Source: Saprospiraceae bacterium
Lineage (GTDB): Bacteria > Bacteroidota > Bacteroidia > Chitinophagales > Saprospiraceae
DNA length: 64,000 nucleotides
Direction of reading: 5' to 3'
NCBI GenBank assembly: GCA_020628645.1
Contig: JAHDES010000012.1
Span: 1-64,000 of the forward strand
The stretch's first letter is position 1. Every line of letters begins with the position of its first letter. Positions 9,285-16,414 of the stretch are shown here, piece by piece. The notes under the pieces are model-generated. The model did no database searches. It saw nothing but the letters and a program-made list of their open reading frames with translations, and was not told where the DNA came from. A program made the position numbers and the translations under genes.

Positions 9285-9452
9285 ATGAATACTGCTACTC
9301 AAGAAATAACAGTTCAAGAATTAAAAGCTGGGCTTATGGCAATTGCTTTTTTGATGCAATGGTTTCATGGAGATAATATCGAAAGTAAAACGACTATATT
9401 ATACTGCTTAACGGCAGTATCAAAATTTCAATTATCTGCAAGTAATAGTTGA
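9285..9452 (+). CDS. Small 55-aa protein
   Basis: Begins MNTATQEITVQELKAGLM and ends SASNS; starts 20 bp after the 415-aa gene and is probably translated from the same transcript. It has an amphipathic/hydrophobic middle (MAIAFLMQWFHG). It overlaps the 3' end of the convergent lipoprotein gene by 21 bp. Function unknown. Confidence 0.5.
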   Translation: MNTATQEITVQELKAGLMAIAFLMQWFHGDNIESKTTILYCLTAVSKFQLSASNS

Positions 9453-9713
9453 TCTAATTGTAGCATTGATGCCCGCACAAATACTTACAGACGTGTCTGA
9501 ATCCCTCGGTACAACATCATCACCACAAAACTCTCCAAGGTTTTCTCTTCCAACTTCAACAAACCCATTTGGATAATCATTAGCTAAACCATTGCATTTT
9601 AGTTGGGCTTGTTCTTGATTGCTAGTAACCACCTGAGTACATGTTTGGCATTCTTCTTTACAAGAAGATGTTACAAATAATAGAAATAAAAATGGTAGAA
9701 TTAGTTTTTTCAT
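9432..9713 (-). CDS. Prophage lipoprotein in immunity operon
   Basis: 93-aa predicted lipoprotein: MKKLILPFLFLLFVTSSC leader with Cys18 as lipobox cysteine, then a Cys-containing mature part (CKEECQTC, and three further cysteines). The start codon overlaps the stop of the upstream 327-aa gene (ATGA), so they are translationally coupled. Being in the repressor operon it should be made in the lysogen; envelope lipoproteins in that setting often mediate superinfection exclusion or lysogenic conversion, which is inference here. Confidence 0.7.
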   Translation of the reverse strand: MKKLILPFLFLLFVTSSCKEECQTCTQVVTSNQEQAQLKCNGLANDYPNGFVEVGRENLGEFCGDDVVPRDSDTSVSICAGINATIRSTITCR

Positions 9714-10693
9714 ATCGTTACTTTTTTAATTGGTGTAAATCCTTTTGTTTTAGAAAATTTCATGTTGTGATTGAAATTAACTAAACTGTCTGATGGATCA
9801 ATTTTGTTCATATTTAAAGAATCAATTGTTTCTCTTACCACTAATACTGAAACTATCGGCTGTATTTCCAAATGTCCAGTTGATGAATTTAGCATATTAG
9901 CAAGTGCATTAACTCTCAGTTCTTTAACAGGTAGATATGCAAGTACTTCATTACTTACTCTAATTAGGCAACTACATACATGATCCTGATATATTTCGTT
10001 AAATCTTGTTTTTGAAAGATTCTTTTTTGACAACTTACCCATAGATGTTAGTTTATAATCAATCTTTGGTATTACTTCATCGGATTTAACAACTAAGTCA
10101 ACATCAATAAAATCATCCAAAAATGTAATGTTTATTCTACTTCCTAAATCACTAAGATCAGCTAATGGATTAAAATACTGTATTGCGTCTCGATAAGCCT
10201 TTAGTTCACCTTTTTTCACTCCCTTACAAATTTTCTGTAGTGTATTCCAGTCATCTAAATGAATAAGATAATCTTTCATTGCTAATTCAAACTCCTCTTG
10301 ATCTTTTATTTTAGCTTCTTCTTTTCTTAATTCCAATTGTTTAATTTTCTTAGTAGTTCTACCGAAAATCTTGTCAAAAAAAGAAGGCCTGAAATTGTTT
10401 ATTTTTTCTTGTACTTCAGCTTCATTGTAAACAGTTTTTGTTGGCTCTAATGGTACTTTTTCTTCATGTATAGCATTCCAGTCAACACCATCCGAACAGG
10501 ATAAATGAAATGATTGTAGATATTCTAAACACCTATTATAGGTGTTAACTACTTTTTGAGCACTTTCTTGGAGTTCTATTTGTTGTTGTTGTTTTAAAAA
10601 TAAAGCTTCTTCCCTTGCTTGTCTTTTCCTTTTTCTATCAACTCGTTTTGAGGCAGCAGATAGTTCTCTAAATACTTTCTTGGCAGTAGGCAT
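9710..10693 (-). CDS. Unidentified basic coiled-coil protein in immunity operon
   Basis: 327 aa. Strongly basic, coiled-coil N-terminus (RKRKRQAREEAL, residues about 20-50), a second charged helical region (about 105-140), then a mixed alpha/beta C-terminal half (about 180-327) with no recognised motif. It lies 44 bp after the repressor-like gene and overlaps the lipoprotein gene by 4 bp, so all three form an operon. Possible roles are immunity, exclusion or DNA binding; not determinable from sequence. Confidence 0.6.
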   Translation of the reverse strand: MPTAKKVFRELSAASKRVDRKRKRQAREEALFLKQQQQIELQESAQKVVNTYNRCLEYLQSFHLSCSDGVDWNAIHEEKVPLEPTKTVYNEAEVQEKINNFRPSFFDKIFGRTTKKIKQLELRKEEAKIKDQEEFELAMKDYLIHLDDWNTLQKICKGVKKGELKAYRDAIQYFNPLADLSDLGSRINITFLDDFIDVDLVVKSDEVIPKIDYKLTSMGKLSKKNLSKTRFNEIYQDHVCSCLIRVSNEVLAYLPVKELRVNALANMLNSSTGHLEIQPIVSVLVVRETIDSLNMNKIDPSDSLVNFNHNMKFSKTKGFTPIKKVTI

Positions 10694-10737
10694 AATTCTG
10701 ATGTTTTTATTAAAGAATCAGCCTTCTCGATAGTATG

Positions 10738-11133
10738 TTATTTTATAGATAGATTTCCCCTAATTTTACTTATCATTTGATCAATATCTTTCTCGGTTAG
10801 TTTACCTTCTTTCAAACCTTTTTCAATTTCTGATAATTCTTTATCAGTTGATTGGATGATTTTTTCTATTTTATCTTTCTCCAACATAGTCTTAGCATTA
10901 AGAACAGCTAAAGACTCATAGTCTTCTTTTGATATAGTGTCGAGATTGTTTAATATATCATTTAATATTTCTAGTTCATGAATTTTGGCTTTAACATTAC
11001 CACCTTTCAAATGCTTTAGTCTTTGCTCTTTAATCTTCATTAGTTCAGCAATCTTTTTCAAACGAATTCCTTTGTCTGAAAAAAGTAAATTTATTCTGTC
11101 TATAACTTGTTGATTAAGAACCTCTTGATCCAA
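10738..11133 (-). CDS. HTH-type repressor-like protein (probable lysogeny regulator)
   Basis: 131 aa. Residues about 10-45 (INLLFSDKGIRLKKIAELMK then IKEQRLKHLKGG) fit an XRE-like helix-turn-helix, followed by a long acidic coiled-coil (about 75-125) that could mediate dimerisation. It is the first gene of the only leftward operon and is divergent from the early rightward genes across a perfect 32-bp palindrome, the classical arrangement for a CI-like repressor. No peptidase/LexA-type cleavage domain is present, so induction would have to occur by another route. Confidence 0.6.
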   Translation of the reverse strand: MDQEVLNQQVIDRINLLFSDKGIRLKKIAELMKIKEQRLKHLKGGNVKAKIHELEILNDILNNLDTISKEDYESLAVLNAKTMLEKDKIEKIIQSTDKELSEIEKGLKEGKLTEKDIDQMISKIRGNLSIK

Positions 11134-11169
11134 TACAATAAACTTTAAAGTAAAAAAATGAACCTTTTA

Positions 11170-11201
11170 TTTGCAAAGATGAACTTTTTAGTTCATCTTT
11201 G
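11170..11201 (+). promoter_or_regulatory. Candidate rightward early promoter
   Basis: TTTG at 11170-11173, 20 bp spacer, then CATCTTTG at 11194-11201, compared with the Bacteroidota consensus TTTG-N19/20-TAnnTTTG (one mismatch in the -7 box). It overlaps the palindromic operator and would start transcription just before the 75-aa gene. Confidence 0.45.
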
Positions 11202-11203
11202 CA
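11172..11203. promoter_or_regulatory. 32-bp perfect palindromic operator in divergent immunity promoter region
   Basis: Arms 11172-11185 and 11190-11203 (TGCAAAGATGAACT and exact complement) around TTTT. The site lies between the repressor-like gene and the first rightward gene. Each arm contains CATCTTTG on one strand, a near match to the Bacteroidota -7 box, so a bound dimer would cover both divergent promoters. Confidence 0.65.
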
Positions 11204-11237
11204 TTGCAATCAATTAATAAAATGCAATATAGCAATT

Positions 11238-11465
11238 ATGAGTAATAATGCAAATACATTCAGCACCCCCAAAATTGATCTTCCAGAAATAGAGCAGATC
11301 ACAGCCAGAGATGCAGGGCATGAAATGCGCAAAGATTTACATTCTATTTATCACCAAGATAACCCTACTGCTAAGTTTAGTATAGGGAGAGCTATACGCA
11401 TGGCTATTAATGATAGTTTGAAGGTGAGAGGTTTGGGTTCTGAACCCCAAACGACGGCAGGATAA
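11238..11465 (+). CDS. Small early phage protein (75 aa)
   Basis: First rightward gene after the operator, hence a candidate antirepressor or early regulator. I chose the ATG at 11238 (MSNNANTF) over the upstream ATG at 11199, which lies within the operator and would place the promoter inside the coding sequence. The sequence is polar with a basic amphipathic helix (FSIGRAIRMAINDSLKVR) near the C-terminus. No family recognised. Confidence 0.55.
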   Translation: MSNNANTFSTPKIDLPEIEQITARDAGHEMRKDLHSIYHQDNPTAKFSIGRAIRMAINDSLKVRGLGSEPQTTAG

Positions 11466-11496
11466 CACAATTTAGCAAAATTTCAATACAAAGGCA

Positions 11497-11754
11497 ATGG
11501 CAGATACTAAAACACGACCAGTAGAAGCAAGGATCAAGGATTTGGAGGTAGATGTAATGATCTTGAAAAAGTTTAATACCATAGTAGAAAGCGTCACCTT
11601 TTCTATAACAGATGCATCAAGGATTACCACCAAGTCTCGCAGCACGATATTCAACATGACTCGTGATGGAAGGTTGTCTACAGATATAAATGGTAGGATA
11701 CCTTTAAAGGATTTGATGCCTTACTTGAAGGATACTGGAGAACTAGCAACATAA
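11497..11754 (+). CDS. Small HTH (excisionase/MerR-like) DNA-binding protein
   Basis: 85 aa. An N-terminal coiled segment is followed by FSITDASRITTKSRSTIFNM, DGRLSTDINGRIPLKDL, the pattern of an excisionase/AlpA-type winged helix: helix-turn-helix then a wing with a lysine/arginine loop and the I-P/L-K-D-L ending. Likely early transcription or excision factor. It is 31 bp after the 75-aa gene in the same direction. Confidence 0.6.
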   Translation: MADTKTRPVEARIKDLEVDVMILKKFNTIVESVTFSITDASRITTKSRSTIFNMTRDGRLSTDINGRIPLKDLMPYLKDTGELAT

Positions 11755-11777
11755 CACATCATCATAAATTGACAAAA

Positions 11778-11936
11778 ATGGAATTAACGAACGAACAATT
11801 GATACGAGAAAAAGCCTTGCAATTAGCCTTGCAGGGAAGACTACCAGGGAGCATTGATTCAAATGAATTAGAAGGTATTTTACAAGTAGCCAAAGGATTC
11901 GAAGATTACTTGAAGGGAGAAAAAGCGAATCCCTAG
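11778..11936 (+). CDS. Small early protein (52 aa)
   Basis: MELTNEQLIREKALQLAL start, ending KGEKANP; follows the HTH gene by 23 bp with the A-rich leader typical of this genome. Predicted helical and charged. No family recognised. It is below the usual ORF size limit but has coherent codon use and operon spacing. Confidence 0.5.
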   Translation: MELTNEQLIREKALQLALQGRLPGSIDSNELEGILQVAKGFEDYLKGEKANP

Positions 11937-11974
11937 CCGATTATATTCATAGTGTGAGAAACTTTCATTGGGGT

Positions 11975-12046
11975 AAGGGGGCAGCAAACACACATCCGAG
12001 TGCTTCAACACTAATTGTAATTTCAAAAGCCTGTCCCCTTTTTTTT
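11975..12046 (+). terminator. Candidate intrinsic terminator/attenuator in early operon
   Basis: AAGGGGGCAG (11975-11984) pairs with CTGTCCCCTT (12031-12040) with one G-U pair, followed directly by a run of eight T (12039-12046). The 46-nt loop contains a further small AGTG/CACT stem. It precedes the start of the next gene (12068), so read-through would need antitermination. Confidence 0.5.
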
Positions 12047-12067
12047 GAAAAATTAAAATCACGAGAT

Positions 12068-12433
12068 ATGAACATGACCATAATTAACACAGCACCAAGA
12101 GCCACGATATTTGGCGATCAAGAATGGATGGAGCGATTAGACTTAGAAGAAATGCACATAGTGGACCAGCTCGATTTAGTGTTTAATGATCGAATTCCAT
12201 TTTCAGAAGAATTTGTAACAGGGGATATTGATCGATACGACGACTGGGAAGCCTTTCTCAGACAATTGAAATCACGCGCAGCCAATACGTCATATTTGGA
12301 TGTAAAAATAAACTATACCCATCAACGGGAAGGAGCGGATAATGATACCATGACGGTTTACAAAGACGAGGAAAGCAAGTCAGATGGGCAATATATACGC
12401 TTTAAACTAATCGAGGTACCATCAAATATATGA
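12068..12433 (+). CDS. Early phage protein with WME-L-EE-IVD-L motif
   Basis: 121 aa from the ATG at 12068; an upstream ATG at 11954 would run through the terminator-like hairpin and is rejected. The N-terminal region reads FGDQEWMERLDLEEMHIVDQL, matching the pattern WMExLxxEExxIVDxL also seen in the protein at 22322-22744. Function unknown. A 10-bp hairpin (12415-12424 with 12431-12440) straddles its stop codon. Confidence 0.55.
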   Translation: MNMTIINTAPRATIFGDQEWMERLDLEEMHIVDQLDLVFNDRIPFSEEFVTGDIDRYDDWEAFLRQLKSRAANTSYLDVKINYTHQREGADNDTMTVYKDEESKSDGQYIRFKLIEVPSNI

Positions 12434-12485
12434 TAGTACCCCAATATTGAATTTCTTTATTTCATCATAAAATTATTAAAAAATC

Positions 12486-12974
12486 ATGAGTGATACAAAT
12501 GTAGTGCTTTCAAAAGCCGAAGAAACTAATCAATCAATAGCTGATGCTGCTGCAAACACGGAGATGGTTATTCAAGAATCTTCTTATCCTACCTATGATT
12601 TAGGAGAAGGCGACTTACCTAATTTAGCAGAAGCGGAAGAGGTGAATTTAGACTTAATGAGTGATTATTGGACACCAGAAGCAGAAGGCGAAAATAAGCG
12701 AGTTTTCTTTGATAAGATTGAAATGTGCACCGTTAAGGATTCCAACACACAAGAGGAAAAAGAGTTGGAATGCGCATATTTTTTAGAGCAAACACCAGAT
12801 CGAACTTGGATACGAATTCGTAATGGTTCTAAGCGATTAGTAGCAGCATTTAAAGAAAACTTTATTCAACGAGGAACGCCTTGGTCGATTACCTACATGG
12901 GGAAACGTAAAAATGTTACGAATACCAATAAGTCTGATTATTGGTCCATAAAGCCATTGCAAATCCAAATCTAA
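12486..12974 (+). CDS. Unidentified early phage protein, possible OB-fold
   Basis: 162 aa. Acidic disordered N-terminus (1-60) followed by a beta-rich domain with YWTPEAEGENKRVFFDKIEM and a later PWSITYMGKRKN segment. The alternation and terminal KPLQIQI are reminiscent of OB-fold single-strand binding proteins encoded by other Bacteroidota phages, but I see no diagnostic motif. The next gene begins one base after its stop, so the two are coupled. Confidence 0.5.
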   Translation: MSDTNVVLSKAEETNQSIADAAANTEMVIQESSYPTYDLGEGDLPNLAEAEEVNLDLMSDYWTPEAEGENKRVFFDKIEMCTVKDSNTQEEKELECAYFLEQTPDRTWIRIRNGSKRLVAAFKENFIQRGTPWSITYMGKRKNVTNTNKSDYWSIKPLQIQI

Positions 12975-13346
12975 ATGGCACAGCAATTCGACATAGAAGC
13001 ATTGATATCGGGTGAGATACCCTTACCCGATCTTAATGCGGATACGGTAATCGTAGGACAAGCACTTGATCCTAAACAAGAAGAAGAAGAGGAGCGAATA
13101 GAACGAATCAAAGCGGTTAACCAGTTCCATGAGGACAATTGCATTGACGAATACGAGAGAGACTACTCTGGTATGTATATGGGGGCAGGGTTTAAATTGA
13201 GACAGAGAGCATACCGTATTAGTAAACGAACAAAAGTATCTAGAATACTTGGCAGGACTAGAACGCAAATGCAAATCCTAGAAGATTTTGCAGCACGAAT
13301 GAAGGCACAAAACAACGACATTGAGGATGCCATTATACAAGAATAA
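12975..13346 (+). CDS. Unidentified early phage protein
   Basis: 123 aa, directly abutting the preceding stop codon. Acidic N-terminal half and a basic helical C-terminal half (LRQRAYRISKRTKVSRIL) that could contact nucleic acid. No family recognised. It ends just before the structured non-coding locus. Confidence 0.5.
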   Translation: MAQQFDIEALISGEIPLPDLNADTVIVGQALDPKQEEEEERIERIKAVNQFHEDNCIDEYERDYSGMYMGAGFKLRQRAYRISKRTKVSRILGRTRTQMQILEDFAARMKAQNNDIEDAIIQE

Positions 13347-13373
13347 CATTCCTTAACAGGACTGTTTTTATAG

Positions 13374-13602
13374 ATCGCTCAAAAGAGAGCGATAGCTTAT
13401 TTACCAAAATTATATACTACTCTAATGCATTAAGAATTGTAGTTGCCAACATTAGGGAGATTGCAACTACCCGAAACCACATAGGTTATTGTGGCAAAAA
13501 ATGCCGAGAAGTGGGAAATGCTGACGGCTCGGAAAGACGAGCAGGTTTAAAATTTTTCTTAAGCTTTGGGTCTCTAATCGGTAGCCCTTCGGGGCTACCG
13601 AT
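13374..13602 (+). ncRNA. Candidate structured non-coding RNA locus
   Basis: A 313-bp gene-free stretch holds consecutive perfect stems: 13374-13380/13387-13393; 13439-13446/13463-13470 (GTAGTTGC/GCAACTAC); 13477-13481/13490-13494; 13504-13508/13528-13532 or the alternative 13527-13531/13538-13542; and 13577-13587/13592-13602, an 11-bp perfect stem capped by a UUCG tetraloop. The strand is set by the UUCG loop. No start codon with coding potential covers it. It could be a small phage RNA, a riboregulator or a processing/termination locus. Confidence 0.5.
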
Positions 13603-13660
13603 CTAAAAGCATGAACGGCTGGCTGAATTGGCTAGGCACTTGATTAAAAAAAACACCAAT

Positions 13661-14008
13661 ATGTTTAAAAGTGAATTAATATTACTAGGGGATTTTTGCT
13701 CTAAAATAAATGAGCTTCAAGAAGGGTTTTTGAGTGACTTATCTGGCATATCTGTGACGCACATATCAAAAGGCTTAAAAGATTTTGAAAAAGATAATGA
13801 TATTATTGTTGTGAGGCATTGGGTTGAACGAATGAACATACAAACAGATGAACACAAAGAAGCTTACTTGAATCAACCGTTATTTCCTGAGATCATAATA
13901 AGCGCACCCTTCAAAAAAGAAGAACTTTTTGGTTTGATTGAGATAATGAAAACCTTCTTTGAAAACAAACCTTATTACACTTCGCAAAAAAAACAAACTA
14001 CATCATGA
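13661..14008 (+). CDS. Unidentified early phage protein
   Basis: 115 aa from the ATG at 13661 (MFKSELILLGDF); an upstream ATG at 13628 adds 11 basic residues and is less likely. Helical N-terminus with a SDLSGISVTHISKGLKDF stretch that could be a small HTH. Its stop overlaps the start of the glucosaminidase gene (ATGA). Confidence 0.5.
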   Translation: MFKSELILLGDFCSKINELQEGFLSDLSGISVTHISKGLKDFEKDNDIIVVRHWVERMNIQTDEHKEAYLNQPLFPEIIISAPFKKEELFGLIEIMKTFFENKPYYTSQKKQTTS

Positions 14009-14571
14009 AATATTTAATCCCTTTGATCGCATTACTGACGCTTGCTACAACTTGGCACAAGCCGTATACCAATGTGTATGAATTTGTCGACTACTGGAAA
14101 GATAGTGAGGCCATGTACAATTATGAAATAGCTTTTGATATTCCTCAAGAAGTGATTATCGCCAAAATGTGGATGGAGACGCATGGCGGTCAAGCAGGAG
14201 CAGGTAAGCGCGGGGCTTTGTTTGGTATAAAAGGAAAAGGAATCAAAGGAATAGATCAACAAGAAACTTGGCAGCCCCAAGTAGAATATCAATACTACAA
14301 GCACAGATGGGAAGCCATCAGTCATTTTTGTAAACTCATTCAGAAAGAATTATATGAGCGAAGATATTGCGATTGGAAGGAAGCGCGTCCAGATTTACCT
14401 GACTGGCAGCATCGTCTACTTTCTTTACAAGTCGCGCCTTTGCTTATTCGTTCCCAACTTGCTTATGCCTCTTGCGGTTGCGAGGATGGCCGAAAAAAAA
14501 ACTGTTATCAGAAGCGATTGGATCATGCATTCAATAGTATTGAATTCGTCATAAAATACATGAAAAATTAA
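14005..14571 (+). CDS. GH73-type glucosaminidase/lytic enzyme with signal peptide
   Basis: 188 aa. Residues 1-17 form a hydrophobic leader. The core reads VIIAKMWMETHGGQAGAG...ALFGIKGKG, the FlgJ/AcmA-type pattern of mannosyl-glycoprotein endo-beta-N-acetylglucosaminidases, with Glu59 as candidate catalytic acid. It would cleave the glycan strands of peptidoglycan. It is far from the lysis cassette (49.3-52 kb), in the early region, which suggests a role other than final lysis, or a misplaced second endolysin. A cysteine-rich C-terminal segment (ASCGCEDGRKKNC) is notable. Confidence 0.75.
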   Translation: MKYLIPLIALLTLATTWHKPYTNVYEFVDYWKDSEAMYNYEIAFDIPQEVIIAKMWMETHGGQAGAGKRGALFGIKGKGIKGIDQQETWQPQVEYQYYKHRWEAISHFCKLIQKELYERRYCDWKEARPDLPDWQHRLLSLQVAPLLIRSQLAYASCGCEDGRKKNCYQKRLDHAFNSIEFVIKYMKN

Positions 14572-14578
14572 AATCCCT

Positions 14579-14652
14579 CCCTAGCCCGTCATCCTATAAT
14601 TTGATTACGGTCAGTGCTGTATGGAATCGCCCGAACGGGCTTAGGGACTTTT
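14579..14652 (+). terminator. Candidate terminator with large loop
   Basis: CCCTAGCCCGT (14579-14589) pairs with ACGGGCTTAGGG (14635-14646) with one bulged base, followed by ACTTTTT. It starts 8 bp after the glucosaminidase stop codon. The 45-nt loop may fold further. Confidence 0.5.
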
Positions 14653-14693
14653 TAAAATACTTGTTTAAAGTTGGTTTTTCGTTTTGTTTTGAT

Positions 14694-14725
14694 GCGCAGT
14701 CCTTAACAGGTGTGGAGGACTGCGC
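14694..14725. repeat. Hairpin with 9-bp perfect arms
   Basis: GCGCAGTCC (14694-14702) and GGACTGCGC (14717-14725), 14-nt loop, in the leader of the 118-aa gene. The loop-adjacent CCTTAACAGG also occurs at 13351-13360 before the first non-coding stem. Confidence 0.45.
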
Positions 14726-14750
14726 TATTTAACCCTCTAATTTTTTTACA

Positions 14751-15107
14751 ATGAATTATCAAACCTTACAGCTTATTCAAGCCGATATTGAACGATTATG
14801 TAGCGATCAAACGCAATCTCTGTCTACTGGCTCACAAAATATCCAAACATGGTTTGGACGGCAAATTCTCAGGATACGCTTGACGGAAGCAGATCGGTTT
14901 TCTAGGAAAGAATGGAAACAAATATTCGAAGAATTGGGGCAACTCGGCAAGTGGTTAGCAATCAACCTATTCGATAAGAATAAGCAAATTAAGAAGGTGG
15001 GTAATCTAAACTTTTTGTTCTTTGTTCGCTTAGGTTTACAAATATTTAGAACTGGAAAAACCATATTTCAAATCATAAAGTATAAACCTTCTACGGTTTT
15101 CTCATAG
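14751..15107 (+). CDS. Unidentified phage protein, basic amphipathic C-terminus
   Basis: 118 aa. Helical, with a basic aromatic C-terminal region (NLNFLFFVRLGLQIFR about residues 84-99) that is hydrophobic enough to associate with a membrane. No family recognised. It is followed by a small CCCGA/TCGGG hairpin (15119-15133) and then the tRNA gene. Confidence 0.45.
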   Translation: MNYQTLQLIQADIERLCSDQTQSLSTGSQNIQTWFGRQILRIRLTEADRFSRKEWKQIFEELGQLGKWLAINLFDKNKQIKKVGNLNFLFFVRLGLQIFRTGKTIFQIIKYKPSTVFS

Positions 15108-15138
15108 TCTGTTTTGTACCCGATTTATTCGGGTAATT

Positions 15139-15210
15139 GTCCTGGTAGCTTAATAAGGTAGAGCAGCCGAATTAATCGGAAGGTTGCAGGTTCGATTCCT
15201 GCCTAGGACA
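15139..15210 (+). tRNA. Phage tRNA with atypical five-base anticodon loop
   Basis: 72 nt. Acceptor GTCCTGG (15139-15145) pairs with CTAGGAC (15203-15209); TA at 8-9; D-stem GCTT/GAGC with AAGGTA in the loop; perfect T-stem GCAGG/CCTGC around TTCGATT; discriminator A15210; no encoded CCA. The anticodon arm is CCGA-ATTAA-TCGG, only five loop bases when the obvious stem is formed. Forcing seven loop bases breaks the stem and gives no U33, so the anticodon cannot be assigned with confidence. Either a decoding-defective or a deliberately altered tRNA. Confidence 0.75.
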
Positions 15211-15236
15211 CTATTTTTTTAACTAAACGAAATGCA

Positions 15237-15653
15237 ATGATTTTAGAAGAAATTAAAGATTTGAAAGGGGCTAGTCTCAAGCAGTTTTTAGAAGATAATT
15301 CGAGTAAAATTCTAGAGGATAAAATCTACTTTCTTGAAATGACAGATGAGCAACTGATTGAAGCCAATAGGCAAATAGCAGCAGACTCTATCGCTTTAAC
15401 AGAGCTAGAACACGAGAAAAAAGAATGGATGTGTCAGTACAAAAAAGATTGTGAACCTTACAATCTTTCACTTAAAGCAAATTTGGAACAGGTAAAACGT
15501 AAGCAAATTGAAAAACAAGGAACAATCTATGTATTAAAAGATTTTGACGAAGGAAGGATTATAGAAGTTGACCTAAATGGTAATGTGGTTGATAATAGGA
15601 AAATGTCGCCTTCAGAGAAACAAGTAGATATTTTTAACATTAAAATCGCATAA
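15237..15653 (+). CDS. Unidentified coiled-coil phage protein
   Basis: 138 aa, strongly charged, mostly helical/coiled-coil (about 35-105) with two cysteines (WMCQYKKDC). The C-terminal part becomes beta-like (GTIYVLKDFDEGRIIEVDLN). Starts 26 bp after the tRNA and stops three bases before the next start. No family recognised. Confidence 0.5.
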   Translation: MILEEIKDLKGASLKQFLEDNSSKILEDKIYFLEMTDEQLIEANRQIAADSIALTELEHEKKEWMCQYKKDCEPYNLSLKANLEQVKRKQIEKQGTIYVLKDFDEGRIIEVDLNGNVVDNRKMSPSEKQVDIFNIKIA

Positions 15654-15656
15654 TTC

Positions 15657-16376
15657 ATGGAAAACATAACTATTAATGTCGATCCTCAGTATAAGGATAA
15701 TCAACAAGAAGCGACTCTAATAATTAGAGAAGGACAAGCTGCACCAATCCCTAGTATTTCTCCATTATCCATAGCTGGGAACATTGAAGCTCCAGCAGAA
15801 TACGCGTTAAAACGATTAGAGCAAAAAGCGATTGACCCATCTAATTCTCATGTCGAAATAGACCAACAAGCAGGAACTATAACATTTATAGCAAATGCTC
15901 AATCAGAAGTAAATATCGTAGTTACTGGGATAGTTCAATTATCACCAGTTTGTGTTGCTTTTCTTGACAAAGAATACACCAGTATTGTTGAGTTATCAAA
16001 ATTCATTAGCACAAATAGACGCTACTTTGAAGCTACAACAGATGCGACAGATTTAGCTAAAAAGCTTAGGATGTTTAACGCTACTGTAAATACTGTAATG
16101 CAAGATCACTCAGATGATCGAAGTAATTATACTCAAGTAGCAAGCGGGGTAGTAGAAACAAACCTTCCCGAAACTATCAAAGTGAAATTACCAATAACTG
16201 ATTCAGTAGATCCCGTTACGCTTACATTAGACTTGTGTTATACCATCAAGGAATCATCACTTTTGTTTTGGTTTGAATCAATTGATGCATTAGAACTATT
16301 CGAACAGTATAAAGAAAAATTAATCAAGCATGAAGCCAATAAATTAAATCCTCACTTTGTAGTGATTTACAAGTAG
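15657..16376 (+). CDS. Unidentified phage protein, possibly DUF2303-like
   Basis: 239 aa. The arrangement, a predicted beta-rich N-terminus then FISTNRRYFEATTDATDLAK and a C-terminal alpha/beta region with LFWFESIDALELFEQY, recalls DUF2303/YfdQ-type phage proteins of unknown function, which also sit before replication genes. The resemblance is weak and the call is tentative. Confidence 0.45.
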   Translation: MENITINVDPQYKDNQQEATLIIREGQAAPIPSISPLSIAGNIEAPAEYALKRLEQKAIDPSNSHVEIDQQAGTITFIANAQSEVNIVVTGIVQLSPVCVAFLDKEYTSIVELSKFISTNRRYFEATTDATDLAKKLRMFNATVNTVMQDHSDDRSNYTQVASGVVETNLPETIKVKLPITDSVDPVTLTLDLCYTIKESSLLFWFESIDALELFEQYKEKLIKHEANKLNPHFVVIYK

Positions 16377-16414
16377 GTGTTTATCAAAAACTATCGAACA
16401 GTTTAACAAAAACG

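Noticed and set aside
11954-12067. Longer N-terminus of the 121-aa early protein
   Set aside because: The extension passes through a terminator-like hairpin with T8 tract and encodes atypical sequence.
15139-15210. Ochre suppressor tRNA (anticodon TTA) reading
   Set aside because: Requires A at position 33 and breaks the anticodon stem; phage genes end with TAA, TAG and TGA alike, so no recoding is expected.
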